A DNA stretch of 64,000 nt, taken from the NCBI GenBank assembly GCA_945861885.1, contig CAMAVR010000008.1, positions 22,994 through 86,993 on the forward strand, written 5' to 3'. Positions 36,954 to 46,480 of the stretch are shown here, one piece after another (position 1 is the first letter of the stretch; every line of letters starts with the position of its first letter). The stretch comes from Nannocystis exedens (lineage in GTDB: Bacteria; Myxococcota_A; Polyangia; Polyangiales; Polyangiaceae). The position numbers and the translations under genes are program-made. The notes under the pieces were generated by a model. The model searched no databases and had not been told where the DNA came from. It worked only from the letters and a program-made list of their open reading frames with translations.

Positions 36954-39900
36954 TGCACGACCGCTCTCGACATCAAACAAGGAGTGCGTTGGTGACCCGC
37001 CTATCCTTCCGCACCCCGGTAATTGGCGCTATTTTGGGCGCTCTTTTAACCCCAAATCACGCGCTCGCGCAGGTCGACGTGAACCCACAGCTGCCCAACG
37101 TTCTCGTGTTGGTCGACAGCTCCGGATCGATGGAGTTGATGATCGACGGGAGGCCTCCGGAGAGAAGCGAACAAGCGTGCAGGCCCGGCACAGAAACTTT
37201 ACCCAACCGTTGGGGCATCGCGATTCAGGCGCTTGCCGGTCGGGTACAGCCGTTTTACAGCTGCGAGCCGATCAGTCGCCACGTAAACCCGGGCGCCGGG
37301 ACTCCGTTTACGCAGGAATTCAACATCGGCGGCATGCTGCCGCCCGATGCAAATTACCGGGGGAAACTCCCTTCAACTGACGACTACGACTTTCCGTACC
37401 ATCGCCCTGTTTCGGGCGGCATGTGCGTTTACGGGCCCGGGAGAATCGACGGGCCAATTGGACTCGGCGCCGATTTCCCTGACGCGGCCGCGCCGCATCC
37501 GCATGTCGTCGACCACCTTGGAACAGCTTGCAATTTCACGCAAGCGCCCGACGGCATTCTCGATTCCGCGAGCTCGTTTGTCCGCTTTGGATTTATGACG
37601 TTCGATCAGGAACCCTCCCCTCGAATCGGCGTGACGATGCCAGACGCCAACGGGCCAGCAACGCTGCTCGACGCGAGAGTGTTCGAAGGGACGTTTAGCT
37701 ATTTTGAAGACTGGTGGGTGCCGCCAAGAGTGCCGCCAAGAGTGCCGGTGCCGTATGCGGAGGGGGGGCCTAAAGGGTGTGCGACCCCGTCACCCTATGA
37801 AGTCGGTGCACGCAATCCGGCCGCTCCGCCGTGGGAAGGGCGAATGGTTCCATTCCCAGCCCCCAACGTCGATCAGAGCGCAACGAACGCCAAAATTAGG
37901 CAGATTTTGAACTCCGTGCGGCCTTACGGAGCGACTCCAACCGCCGGGTTGCTGACCGACGCCGAATACTATCTACGCCGCGACCCGACCGGCCCGAGCG
38001 GACGGAATGTCGACCCGACAATTTCCGGTCCTCGTCCCGCGCCGTGCCGCAAACAGTTCATCATTCTTCTGACCGACGGCATGCCAAATCAGGACTTGCG
38101 ACCGGAGTGCGAAGGGAGCACGCCCGACACCTGCCCGTACCGCCGCCCCGAAGAGATCGCGCGCAGCTTGGCGCTGGCCGACATCGAAACGTTTGTCATC
38201 GGCTTTGCCATCTCGAGCGAGCGAAACGCTCGCGTCAGCTGCACCGAGCTCGACGAACGTTTTTCCGAGTCGGGTTGGCCCGCCTGCTCAACATTCCTGC
38301 CAACGGCGCCCGAACTCCCGTGCTGCAAGCTCGCCGAAATCGCGCGAGAAGGCTCTATCGATCGACGCGGCAAAGCCTATTTTGCCGACGACGAACGCGC
38401 TCTTCGTCTCGCCCTCGAGGCGATCATCGCGAAACTTCCTCGGCTCAGCACGACGCGCACGTTTCCGGTCTATTCAAGTGTGTCGTCCAGTTCGGCGACG
38501 GTACCTGCCGGCGGCGGTGGCCCGCCCGTCGTCGCCAATGCGGCGCTCCTTGGCGTTGGTGCGCGCTTTAGCGCATCGCTCGTCCCGCGGCGCGACCGAC
38601 CGTGGTCGGGGAACATCATTCGCGAGCGCTACACATGCCCGGCGCCAACAGATGGATCTGCTTATCCGATTCCGGCGTCGAACGGCTCGGGGGACAACTT
38701 CCAGGAGAACATTCGCACCGGAATGCCACCGCGGCAGTTTTATGCGTATCGCCCGAACAAAGATTGCTGGCAGAGGCGTGCCCACGAAGCACCGGCGCGC
38801 GGCGATACATCGATTCGGCCGTGGATCAGAGCGAGGAGCTCGGCGGATGGCTGCGATTCCACTGGACCAGACCACCTCCCCCTCGCCGATGCCGATGCGA
38901 TCTTTGGCGCCGCCGATGCGATCGTCAACAACGTACCGCCCGAGGCGCTGGGGATCACAGCGCGAACACCTGGCAATTGCCCACCGAAAGCAAACGGCGA
39001 CCGGCTAACTGACGCCGAATGCGCAAAGCTCGCGCTGAGTTTCTTACTTGCCCAAGAGGCGGCGCCGATTCCCGCAACGTCCCCCCCGTTTGCGAGCAGG
39101 AAGAGGCATGAGCTCGGCGGCATTTACCATTCGACACCTGCGATCATCGGACCGCCATCGTCGTTCTCGCAAGATCCGTCGTATCTAGGATTCGCCCACT
39201 TGAATCGCCGGCGCGAAACGATGCTGTACGTCGCGACGATCGACGGCCTCCTTCACGCTTTCGACGCGAACGTGACCGGCAACGTGAACAACGAACGATG
39301 GGCGCTGATCCCCCCAGCGGTGATGCCGAAAATTCTAAGCGGCTATCCTAGCGGCTTCGCGAACCTCCTTGACGGTTCTCCGGTTGTCCGCGATGTCGTT
39401 TGGCAGCGAGGCATCGGCGACACGACCAATCGTTGCGCAGAGCCGGCGACCTGCCCCTGGCACACGTCGCTCGTCGCTGGCTTCGGGCCGGCCGGCCCAG
39501 GCTACTATTCGGTCGACGTCACCGATCCTAGACCGCTTCCCGCGTCGCGAGCCACGCGCCTTCGTTGGCAGATTACAGGCCTGTCGCCCGAAGCGCTGGT
39601 CGGGATGCCGCAACAGACCGACCAGGTCATCGCTGCAAAACGGACAACGCTGTTCGATTCGCCGTCACCAACGCCCGCCATCGGCTCGGTTGTTCTCACG
39701 GGGCCGCACTGCCTTGGTGGGCCGAGCCCGTGCGAAGTCGGCGTCGCGATACTCCCCGGCGGCGGCGGCGACAACCCTCCCGACGGTCCGCCGATCGCGC
39801 GACCGACGACGAGCGTGAGGAGCGCCGACCGAAGCCCCGCCAATTATAAGCCAAGGCTTTGCGTACGAAATTGGAGCAGACGCGCGGGCGCTTCGCTCTC

Positions 39901-40942
39901 GGTGGTTCGCCTCGACACCGGCGAAGTCATCCGCTCGTTCTGGAGCGGCGGGACCGACCTGCATCGAACGTTCGTCGACAATCGTGTCACCGCCGCACCG
40001 CTCAGCGCGCCGATGACCGGAATTCCCGCACTTTTCCCCCCTGACATCGGAACACCGATTCAAAAAGTGTTCGTTGGCGACGCCAACGGCGTTCTTTGGC
40101 GCTTTAACCTCACAAACCCAAATCCAGCGCTCTGGCAAGCCGACCTCTTTTTCGACGGGTATTCCCCCGCGGTGACACAACGCGCGGCGTGCACCGCTTG
40201 CAACGACGCGTGTTTGGAGGGGGCCATCGCGCAGCCAATTCAGCTGGCGCCTGTGATTTCTCTCGATGCAAATCGCAACCTGGCGATTCAATTCGCAACC
40301 GGCGATCAGAACAATCTTACGACGCCAGGGATGAATTTTGTCTATTCACTGAGCGAAGTGCGCGAAACGCGCGACCCCGATGCTCCAACGTTGCGCGCAA
40401 AACTGAATTGGTACGTCCGGCTCTCAACGTTCGTCCCGATAGGCTCCGACGGCCACCGCGTTGTCGGCCCGATGAGCGTGTTCAACAACAATCTCTATTT
40501 CGCAACGTACGCGCCGGCGCCACAAACCGCAGCGTGCCAAGCCGGAAAAGCATACGTCTGGGGGATGAACTTTGTAACGCCGCGTTCCGCCGATCTTGCG
40601 TTGGGTGGGAGGCCGGCGTTTGTCGACGCGTGCGAAGGCGATACTCCGTGCCAGTACACCGACGCAACGCGGCTCGGAACTGCGCACGGCGGCGTGATCC
40701 CCGGCGTCGCCGTTCATATCACCCCTGCGTGCGGCGGAGCCGGAAGGCCGGGCGCGGGAGTCTTTGGGGTGCCGGCGGCGGCCGGAGAGTCGGTCGCTTC
40801 ACTCGCGATCGCCTCGGGCTCTGGCGGCCGCACCGCGAATTCCCCGGCAGATCTGAACGCAACGACGCGCGAAATCCCCCTCCCAACGCCACGCACCGGG
40901 CCCACAATTAACTCGTGGGCCACGGTCGTGGAGGGGCAATAA
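36953..40942 (+). CDS. pilY1: Type IV pilus tip adhesin PilY1 with von Willebrand A domain
   Basis: The ~1329-aa exported protein begins with a signal peptide (about residues 20-40, ending in NHALAQ). A von Willebrand factor A domain follows, with the MIDAS start VLVDSSGSM and a later Asp in LTDGMPNQD. The C-terminal half is a PilY1 beta-propeller (MLYVATIDGLLHAFDA, VFVGDANGVLWRFN, the latter a Ca-binding-like loop). Many Cys are spread over the head. It is the last gene of the minor-pilin operon and is coupled to PilX by a TGATG overlap; a GTG at 36950 is the alternative start. PilY1 proteins act as adhesins, mechanosensors and Ca-dependent regulators of pilus retraction. Confidence 0.93.
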   Translation: MHDRSRHQTRSALVTRLSFRTPVIGAILGALLTPNHALAQVDVNPQLPNVLVLVDSSGSMELMIDGRPPERSEQACRPGTETLPNRWGIAIQALAGRVQPFYSCEPISRHVNPGAGTPFTQEFNIGGMLPPDANYRGKLPSTDDYDFPYHRPVSGGMCVYGPGRIDGPIGLGADFPDAAAPHPHVVDHLGTACNFTQAPDGILDSASSFVRFGFMTFDQEPSPRIGVTMPDANGPATLLDARVFEGTFSYFEDWWVPPRVPPRVPVPYAEGGPKGCATPSPYEVGARNPAAPPWEGRMVPFPAPNVDQSATNAKIRQILNSVRPYGATPTAGLLTDAEYYLRRDPTGPSGRNVDPTISGPRPAPCRKQFIILLTDGMPNQDLRPECEGSTPDTCPYRRPEEIARSLALADIETFVIGFAISSERNARVSCTELDERFSESGWPACSTFLPTAPELPCCKLAEIAREGSIDRRGKAYFADDERALRLALEAIIAKLPRLSTTRTFPVYSSVSSSSATVPAGGGGPPVVANAALLGVGARFSASLVPRRDRPWSGNIIRERYTCPAPTDGSAYPIPASNGSGDNFQENIRTGMPPRQFYAYRPNKDCWQRRAHEAPARGDTSIRPWIRARSSADGCDSTGPDHLPLADADAIFGAADAIVNNVPPEALGITARTPGNCPPKANGDRLTDAECAKLALSFLLAQEAAPIPATSPPFASRKRHELGGIYHSTPAIIGPPSSFSQDPSYLGFAHLNRRRETMLYVATIDGLLHAFDANVTGNVNNERWALIPPAVMPKILSGYPSGFANLLDGSPVVRDVVWQRGIGDTTNRCAEPATCPWHTSLVAGFGPAGPGYYSVDVTDPRPLPASRATRLRWQITGLSPEALVGMPQQTDQVIAAKRTTLFDSPSPTPAIGSVVLTGPHCLGGPSPCEVGVAILPGGGGDNPPDGPPIARPTTSVRSADRSPANYKPRLCVRNWSRRAGASLSVVRLDTGEVIRSFWSGGTDLHRTFVDNRVTAAPLSAPMTGIPALFPPDIGTPIQKVFVGDANGVLWRFNLTNPNPALWQADLFFDGYSPAVTQRAACTACNDACLEGAIAQPIQLAPVISLDANRNLAIQFATGDQNNLTTPGMNFVYSLSEVRETRDPDAPTLRAKLNWYVRLSTFVPIGSDGHRVVGPMSVFNNNLYFATYAPAPQTAACQAGKAYVWGMNFVTPRSADLALGGRPAFVDACEGDTPCQYTDATRLGTAHGGVIPGVAVHITPACGGAGRPGAGVFGVPAAAGESVASLAIASGSGGRTANSPADLNATTREIPLPTPRTGPTINSWATVVEGQ

Positions 40943-40952
40943 AACCTGCAAT

Positions 40953-42572
40953 TTAGGGCTTTTCTGTGTTTTCGGACGGGTCGCCCATCAATTCTTTCAT
41001 GAGATCATCTTCGTCGGATGCGGCTGCCGGCTTGTCGCCGCTTGGTTCGATCGCTCGCCCGTTTGGCCACTTGGCTCTATCCGCGGCCGAACACGGCTGC
41101 GGATTTGAGCGGTCTTCTTGCACGCACTCCATGAGCCACGCTTCGCGCGGAGGCGAATCGCCCGCCGCTGCACGCGCTGCCGCGATATCGCCGCGCACTG
41201 TCACGTTGCTAAGCCACGGCACGTAGGTCACGAGCACTAGCGCCGCCGCCAAAATCGCGACGAACGGCACCACAACGCGGTACAAACTCACGACCGAGCG
41301 GTTGAATCGGAAGCTTGAAATAAAGAGATTGAGCCCGAGCGGAGGGCAGCAGTACGCAATCTCGAGATTGAGAAGAAAAATCATCGCGAGATGAAACGGC
41401 GCGAGCGAAAAGCGCGCCGCAAACGGGATGATCAGCGGCACGGCGACAAGAATCGCGCTGAAGCCGTCCATCAGCATGCCGAGAACGAGCAAAAACACGT
41501 TCATGACAATCAAAAATTGCCATGTTTCGGTGAGCCCGAGCGACAGCATGTATTCGAGCACGTGTTTCGGAATTTCTTCCTGAATCACGTAGTTGATCAC
41601 AGCGTTTGCCATCGCCAAAATCAGAATCACCGCGCCCGCGAGCGCCATCGACGCCTTTGCGATGCGCGCGAGATCTTTTTTGAGCGACAAATCTTTGTAA
41701 ATCCACACTTCGATCGCGAGCGTGTAGAGCGCGGCGAGCCCGGCGCTCTCGTCGAGCGATGTGAGGCCGCTGCCGAGCCCACCGAGAATGATCACCGGCG
41801 TGAGCAGCTCCCACTTGAGGAGCCAAAATGCCCCCGCCATCTCGTGCAGACGCGGCTTCGGACGCTGAACTTTTTCGCGAACGCCGACGTACGCCGAATA
41901 AACGGCAAGCAGCACCATCACGAGCAGGCCCGGGATAAGCCCCGCTTTGAACGTCTTGTTAAAATCGATCCCCGCGACGAGCGAATAGACCAAAATTGGA
42001 AGCGACGGGGGGAGCAAGAGACCGAGCGAACCGCCAGTTGTCACGAGACCGAGCGCGAACGCATCGGAATAGCCCTGCTTGCGAAGGGCCGGATACAAGA
42101 GGCCGCCGATAGCGACGATCGTCACGCCGCTGCCGCCGGTGAGCGTCGTAAAAAACGCGCTCGCGACGATGCAAACGATCGCCAAGCCGCCAGGCATCCA
42201 GCCGAAAAATGCGCTCGATGCGCGCACAATGCGATCGGGCGTCTTCGACTCGGCCATCAAATAACCGACAAACGTGAAAAGCGGAATCGTCACCAAAATC
42301 GGCGAATCGGCAAAGCGTTCGTCGAGCACCGTCGGCGCGATAAAGCGGAGATGGTGATACGCTGGGTCTTTGTTAAAGAGCCACGCGAGCTCACTCGCTC
42401 CGCCCATGATCGCGAACAGCGGCGTGCCGAGAAGCGCGAGAATTGCAATGACCGCGGCAATCGGGCCGGCAGTCGCCGCAATCGCTGCTCCGACCGCGCC
42501 CGCAATCGCCAACGGTACGGCGCCGGTGCGCGACGAGGAGCTTCGCGGCGAAGATGACGGTGCGCCGCTCAT
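40953..42572 (-). CDS. TRAP transporter large permease (DctM-like)
   Basis: The 539-aa integral membrane protein has the ~12 helices of DctM and conserved segments such as LTGGSGVTIVAIGGLLYPAL, GVTIVAIGG and NLEIAYCCPPLGLNLF. It uses the Na+ gradient to move a solute delivered by a periplasmic binding protein. The last ~90 residues after the final helix are a hydrophilic tail with two Cys and an acidic end, absent from typical DctM. It overlaps the DctQ gene by 4 bases (ATGA) and is the last gene of a TatT-DctP-DctQ-DctM operon on the minus strand. Confidence 0.93.
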   Translation of the reverse strand: MSGAPSSSPRSSSSRTGAVPLAIAGAVGAAIAATAGPIAAVIAILALLGTPLFAIMGGASELAWLFNKDPAYHHLRFIAPTVLDERFADSPILVTIPLFTFVGYLMAESKTPDRIVRASSAFFGWMPGGLAIVCIVASAFFTTLTGGSGVTIVAIGGLLYPALRKQGYSDAFALGLVTTGGSLGLLLPPSLPILVYSLVAGIDFNKTFKAGLIPGLLVMVLLAVYSAYVGVREKVQRPKPRLHEMAGAFWLLKWELLTPVIILGGLGSGLTSLDESAGLAALYTLAIEVWIYKDLSLKKDLARIAKASMALAGAVILILAMANAVINYVIQEEIPKHVLEYMLSLGLTETWQFLIVMNVFLLVLGMLMDGFSAILVAVPLIIPFAARFSLAPFHLAMIFLLNLEIAYCCPPLGLNLFISSFRFNRSVVSLYRVVVPFVAILAAALVLVTYVPWLSNVTVRGDIAAARAAAGDSPPREAWLMECVQEDRSNPQPCSAADRAKWPNGRAIEPSGDKPAAASDEDDLMKELMGDPSENTEKP

Positions 42573-43708
42573 GACATCACCCCGCTTACCGGAATATCGT
42601 CATCGCCATGCACCGCATCGGGGTCGACCGAAACCTGACCGCCGAGCGCCAAAAGCGACCGCAATAAAAAGCGAACCGCGATGATCAAAAGGCCAACGGG
42701 AAAAACGAAATTGAGATCGCGCACGAGAAGCCCACGTGCCGACTCGCCCCCGCCAGGGACAATCACCGCGGGCGAGTGCATCTGCGAAAGATCGTCGCTC
42801 GCGACAAGGAGCGACGCCACTTCGTCTTGACCAAATTGGCTTGACCAATCGGCCGACGCTAGCCACTCATTCCACTCGCCCCCGGTCATGTACTGATCGT
42901 AGCGGTCGCCTCGAATAACATGCGGAATCGTCCGCAAATCGAGCGACACTTGGCGGCCAAGTAGAAAGAGATCGTGACCGACACCGCGCCCCACGATCGA
43001 AAACTTTTCGCGCGGAGGCGTATCGCACATCGCCGACTCGTCGCCGGCGCACGGCTGGCTCGCCGGCGCTTTGAAACTCTCAATCGCGATGTAGTCGAAA
43101 AAACCCCACACCGCCGCGACGCAGACGACAGCTGCTGCGAGCCACCCCGCGACTGCGACCGGAACGCGCAAATTCGGCGATAAAAATCGCATCATCACGT
43201 CGATGTTGATGTGCTTCCCCTTCGCCGTAGCGAGCGAGGCGCCGATGAGCGCCAAGCAGAGTGTTAGCCGCGTGGCGACGCCGCGAAGGCCGCCAACGAG
43301 CATCAGCGTCGATGCGTTTTGAAGCCAGTTCAGAAGATTTGAAAAGTAGCCGACGCCAACATTGGCCCACAACGGGCCGGCGGCAACTCCGAGCATGACG
43401 GCGATCGTCACGAACCAGGTGGCGCCGGATTTTGAGCGCGGAGCGATAAAACGGCGCGCGCACACGTTTGCGAGCGACCCAATAATAACGGCACCGACAA
43501 GCGATCGAAGCACAACACCCGACACGTCACCGCCGGAATGCTCGGTAGAAAATCCGCGAAAGAGCACCCATGCGCACAGCGCAGCGATCTCCGCCATGAG
43601 CAGCGCGCCGCAGAGCCACGACTCAATAGCCGTCCACCCCGCGTCGACACGCGCGAGAGGTGCGCTCCATGAACGCACTTTCCAAATCGATCCGCTCGCG
43701 CCACTCAT
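42569..43708 (-). CDS. TRAP transporter small permease (DctQ-like) with a large insertion
   Basis: The DctQ signature is clear: ATAKGKHINIDVMMRFL and the following helix. At 379 aa it is about twice the usual DctQ length (160-220 aa). The extra sequence lies at the N-terminus (two added helices) and as a ~100-residue polar region before the last helix (about 230-330), with a Cys pair in QPCAGDESAMCD. I infer a periplasmic domain that could contact the binding protein or the TatT lipoprotein. It is followed by DctM with an ATGA overlap and preceded by DctP with 6 bases between. Confidence 0.88.
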   Translation of the reverse strand: MSGASGSIWKVRSWSAPLARVDAGWTAIESWLCGALLMAEIAALCAWVLFRGFSTEHSGGDVSGVVLRSLVGAVIIGSLANVCARRFIAPRSKSGATWFVTIAVMLGVAAGPLWANVGVGYFSNLLNWLQNASTLMLVGGLRGVATRLTLCLALIGASLATAKGKHINIDVMMRFLSPNLRVPVAVAGWLAAAVVCVAAVWGFFDYIAIESFKAPASQPCAGDESAMCDTPPREKFSIVGRGVGHDLFLLGRQVSLDLRTIPHVIRGDRYDQYMTGGEWNEWLASADWSSQFGQDEVASLLVASDDLSQMHSPAVIVPGGGESARGLLVRDLNFVFPVGLLIIAVRFLLRSLLALGGQVSVDPDAVHGDDDIPVSGVMS

Positions 43709-43714
43709 TTTGCC

Positions 43715-44737
43715 CTACTTCGCCATCATTGCGTTGTACAGGTCGGCGTTAAACGTCGACCCAACAAGGCTCTTTCGTGTTTTTTCAAAAATCGCGGTCC
43801 ACAACGCTTTGTCGGCGTCGGTTGGCGAGTAGACCGTCATTCTTTTGCTGAGGCGACTAAATGCAGCCGCATCTTCTTCACGAATGCGCTTCGTCAGCGC
43901 GACGCCGCTTGCGGCTCCGGTCTCTTCGAGAATTTTCTGAATGTTCGCCGGCAGCTGCTTAAACTTCGTCGCCGAGAACACAAGCGCGCCGATCGCAAAA
44001 CCGCTCGTGTCGGTGTTGATCATATCGAGCTTTGGCGCCCACTGAAGCTGCTCGGCTACGAGAGCCGGCACGTTGATCACGTTGATCGAGTTGCTCTGCA
44101 GCGCAGGCAAAACTTCGAACACAGTGAGCGGCTTTGGCGTTGTGTCGCCAATGAGCTGGAACAGCATCGGAGCGACGGCATCGCCCTGGAGAACGAACGT
44201 TTTTTTGTGCTGCAAATCTGCCGGCTTCATCACTTTGAAGCCTTTGGTCATCAGCTTTGCTTCGCCGATATCGCCCCAGCCGAGCACTTTAAATCCCGCT
44301 TTGTCGAACTCTTGATCAAGCCGCGGACGAATCCTCTCGCGCGCGACATCGAGCGCCGCCCAGCTTGGGAAAAGGCCCGGCAGCTGCAGCATGAGAACTT
44401 GCTTGCTGATTGTGCTTAGACCGTTGCCGGTGATCGCCGCGCCTTGAAGCTGGCCGGAGCGAATCTTCCCGACCATCGCGACTTCATCGCCCTGCTTGCT
44501 GTCGTAGTCGATCTTCAAATCGACCATGCCGTTCGTCTTTGCGGCGACCGCCTTCTTCCAGGCGTTAAATACTTTCCCCCACGACGAACTTTCAGGCGCG
44601 ACCGTGCCGATTCGGAGCACGATCACCTTACTATCGTCGGTTGGTGCCGGCGCGTCGGCCGCTTGAGCGACCGATGTTGTCGCCATCGACACGAGAAGCG
44701 CTGCCACAAAGCCATATCGTATTGAATTCAGACGCAT
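43715..44737 (-). CDS. TRAP transporter solute-binding protein (DctP family)
   Basis: The 340-aa periplasmic protein has a signal peptide (about residues 5-28, VSMATTSVAQAAD) and the DctP fold: IVLRIGTVAPESSSWGKVFN at the N-terminus, then the hallmark region around LPGLFPSWAALD and AQLQWAPKLDMIN. It binds an organic acid or related solute for the permeases. I chose the ATG at 44737, which has GGAG 9 bases upstream; the longer frame to 44878 runs into the TatT gene. The Arg normally used to bind carboxylates is not certain here. It is the second gene of the operon. Confidence 0.92.
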   Translation of the reverse strand: MRLNSIRYGFVAALLVSMATTSVAQAADAPAPTDDSKVIVLRIGTVAPESSSWGKVFNAWKKAVAAKTNGMVDLKIDYDSKQGDEVAMVGKIRSGQLQGAAITGNGLSTISKQVLMLQLPGLFPSWAALDVARERIRPRLDQEFDKAGFKVLGWGDIGEAKLMTKGFKVMKPADLQHKKTFVLQGDAVAPMLFQLIGDTTPKPLTVFEVLPALQSNSINVINVPALVAEQLQWAPKLDMINTDTSGFAIGALVFSATKFKQLPANIQKILEETGAASGVALTKRIREEDAAAFSRLSKRMTVYSPTDADKALWTAIFEKTRKSLVGSTFNADLYNAMMAK

Positions 44738-44771
44738 CTGTTTGCGCTCCATAAGTTGCCCGACTCTTTGT

Positions 44772-45704
44772 TCAATCAAACGAGCAAGCCGCAACGCGCG
44801 TCTTGCTGAGGTACCGGTGTGCACGCCGCTTTGCGACGGCGTTCGGCAGACGTAGCTCGGGATCTTTTGATGTGCCATTCATCACTTGCGTCAAAAGATT
44901 CTCGTAGAGCGCGCGGTCGCCTTTTTTGCAGGCATACTTTACGGCGTACTGCAGCTGCACGAGGAGTGCCTCGCCGCCCGTTTTGTTGAGCGCCATCTCG
45001 AACATGCGCTGCGACTCGGCCATCTCTTCGACGGCCGATGGCATACGCGCGTGGTAGGACGCCAGCGCGACCGTCGGCGTATAGTGATCGAACGACGGAT
45101 CGATGTCGTAGACCCGCTGAATCATCGCGACCGGAATAAACAGGTCGGCGACCATCGCCGGGTCGTCCTTCTGCAGATCAATTTGCGCGAGCTGCGCGTA
45201 GCCGGCCCAAAAAAGCTCGGCGATGTTCTTCCCGTCGGTGAAGTTCGCCGTGAGCCATTCGCTAACGGTATCGTCGTTTCGCAAAGAGGCCTCGAACGTG
45301 CCGCCGCGCTTGTAGCGGGACATCAAGTCGCGACCGTAGCCGATCGCACGCTCGTAGGCGGCTATCGTACGTTCGAGGTGGTGCTGCGCGAGATATTCGT
45401 TGTCGGCATCGACCGCCGCCTCCCAATCGTCCTGTGGGAACGCGTACGCGTAGCCGGCCCACGACTTGGTGAGCAGAAACAGGGCGTTGCGGTTGTCGGG
45501 CGCGAGCTTGTGAAAGCCTTCAAATTGCACGATCCCGGAGGCCGATGCCGAACGGGCGAGCTCGTAGTCGCCAATCGTCTGGAAAACGCTTGAGGCGCGA
45601 CGTGTCGCGTCAATCTGACCATCGAGCAGAGTGCGTTGAATGCTGCAGCCGGAACCGCATGTGAGGACTGCCGCTACCGCGGCATAGGTGAACGTGAATC
45701 GCAT
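44772..45704 (-). CDS. TRAP transporter TatT-type lipoprotein (TPR)
   Basis: The 310-aa protein has a lipobox ending TCGSGC and a helical, TPR-like body (LFLLTKSWAGYAYAFPQDD, AIAYERAIGYGR, PTVALASYHARMP). This is the TatT component family, first described with the TatP and TatQ-M proteins of Treponema pallidum, where TatT binds hydrophobic ligands with its partner binding protein. The order TatT-TatP(DctP)-DctQ-DctM on one strand matches that system. It is inferred that the substrate may be a hydrophobic carboxylate. It is divergent from the lipoprotein gene at 45875. Confidence 0.85.
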   Translation of the reverse strand: MRFTFTYAAVAAVLTCGSGCSIQRTLLDGQIDATRRASSVFQTIGDYELARSASASGIVQFEGFHKLAPDNRNALFLLTKSWAGYAYAFPQDDWEAAVDADNEYLAQHHLERTIAAYERAIGYGRDLMSRYKRGGTFEASLRNDDTVSEWLTANFTDGKNIAELFWAGYAQLAQIDLQKDDPAMVADLFIPVAMIQRVYDIDPSFDHYTPTVALASYHARMPSAVEEMAESQRMFEMALNKTGGEALLVQLQYAVKYACKKGDRALYENLLTQVMNGTSKDPELRLPNAVAKRRAHRYLSKTRVAACSFD

Positions 45705-45874
45705 GATGGGCTCGGTTGTACGGCAAGTCGCCTTTGTGTCAACGCGAGACGATCAATCAAGCATCACCCCATTCATCTTCGGCCACACCGTGCCGTCCAT
45801 AACTACGGAAGGTGAACGGCGCCGCCAAATCGCTCACAGCGACCCAGCGGCGCGTTGACACGAAGGGGGTAGCG

Positions 45875-46375
45875 ATGGTGTGGCCACGTTTTTTTGGCTT
45901 TGCAACCGCGGCTTTAGCCTTATCGGGATGCGCCACCGGCAGCCACCAGCTCCCCTTTCAGCACGCCCCGAGCACAACCGTTGTAGCCCGACCCGCCGAA
46001 CCGGTGACGGTCGCGCCGACGCTCAGTCTCTCTTTGAGCACACCCCCTTCAACCGTCGGCGCGAAGTCAGAAGCGCCACGAAATGCAGAATCTCACGCCG
46101 CAGACCTTGCGCCGCCGAAAAAATTCGTCACACCACGCGCTACCGTCATCATGCTGTCGCCTCTATTTCACGCGGTACCATCGAGCGCGCCCCAGGCGGC
46201 AACTCGGGCACACGCGCTTTCGCCAGCAGGTACAGAGGCGCTCGCGCGTGAAACTCCGCCGTGGGTCGTCATCTCGACGGCGGTCACCAAGCACGACGCG
46301 TGCGCAAGCATCGCCGATCGACGTCACATTCAGATGCGGGTGCGTGTGTGCCCCGAGAGTAAACCTCTTGAGTAG
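45875..46375 (+). CDS. Small lipoprotein of unknown function
   Basis: The 166-aa protein starts at 45875 after a strong GGGGG ribosome site and has a signal ending in LALSGCAT, a clear lipobox. The mature part is Ala, Pro, Thr and Ser-rich with low complexity. It ends with a short region with two Cys (KHDACASIADRR and VRVCPESK) that could form one disulfide. No domain is recognised. It lies between the divergent TRAP operon and the sigma factor gene. The Pro/Ala region suggests a spacer reaching away from the membrane. Confidence 0.6.
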   Translation: MVWPRFFGFATAALALSGCATGSHQLPFQHAPSTTVVARPAEPVTVAPTLSLSLSTPPSTVGAKSEAPRNAESHAADLAPPKKFVTPRATVIMLSPLFHAVPSSAPQAATRAHALSPAGTEALARETPPWVVISTAVTKHDACASIADRRHIQMRVRVCPESKPLE

Positions 46376-46480
46376 AACAACGATTCTCAGACTCGGAAAA
46401 ACTCAGATGAATAGCAACTGGGGACGCAAGACAACCGAGCGACAGACCGTACTGATGACTGTGGAAGTGAGCAAATTGCA

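Noticed and set aside
41391-42557. 388-codon plus-strand frame opposite DctM
   Set aside because: It is extremely rich in Arg, His and Glu and is a mirror of the hydrophobic codons of DctM.
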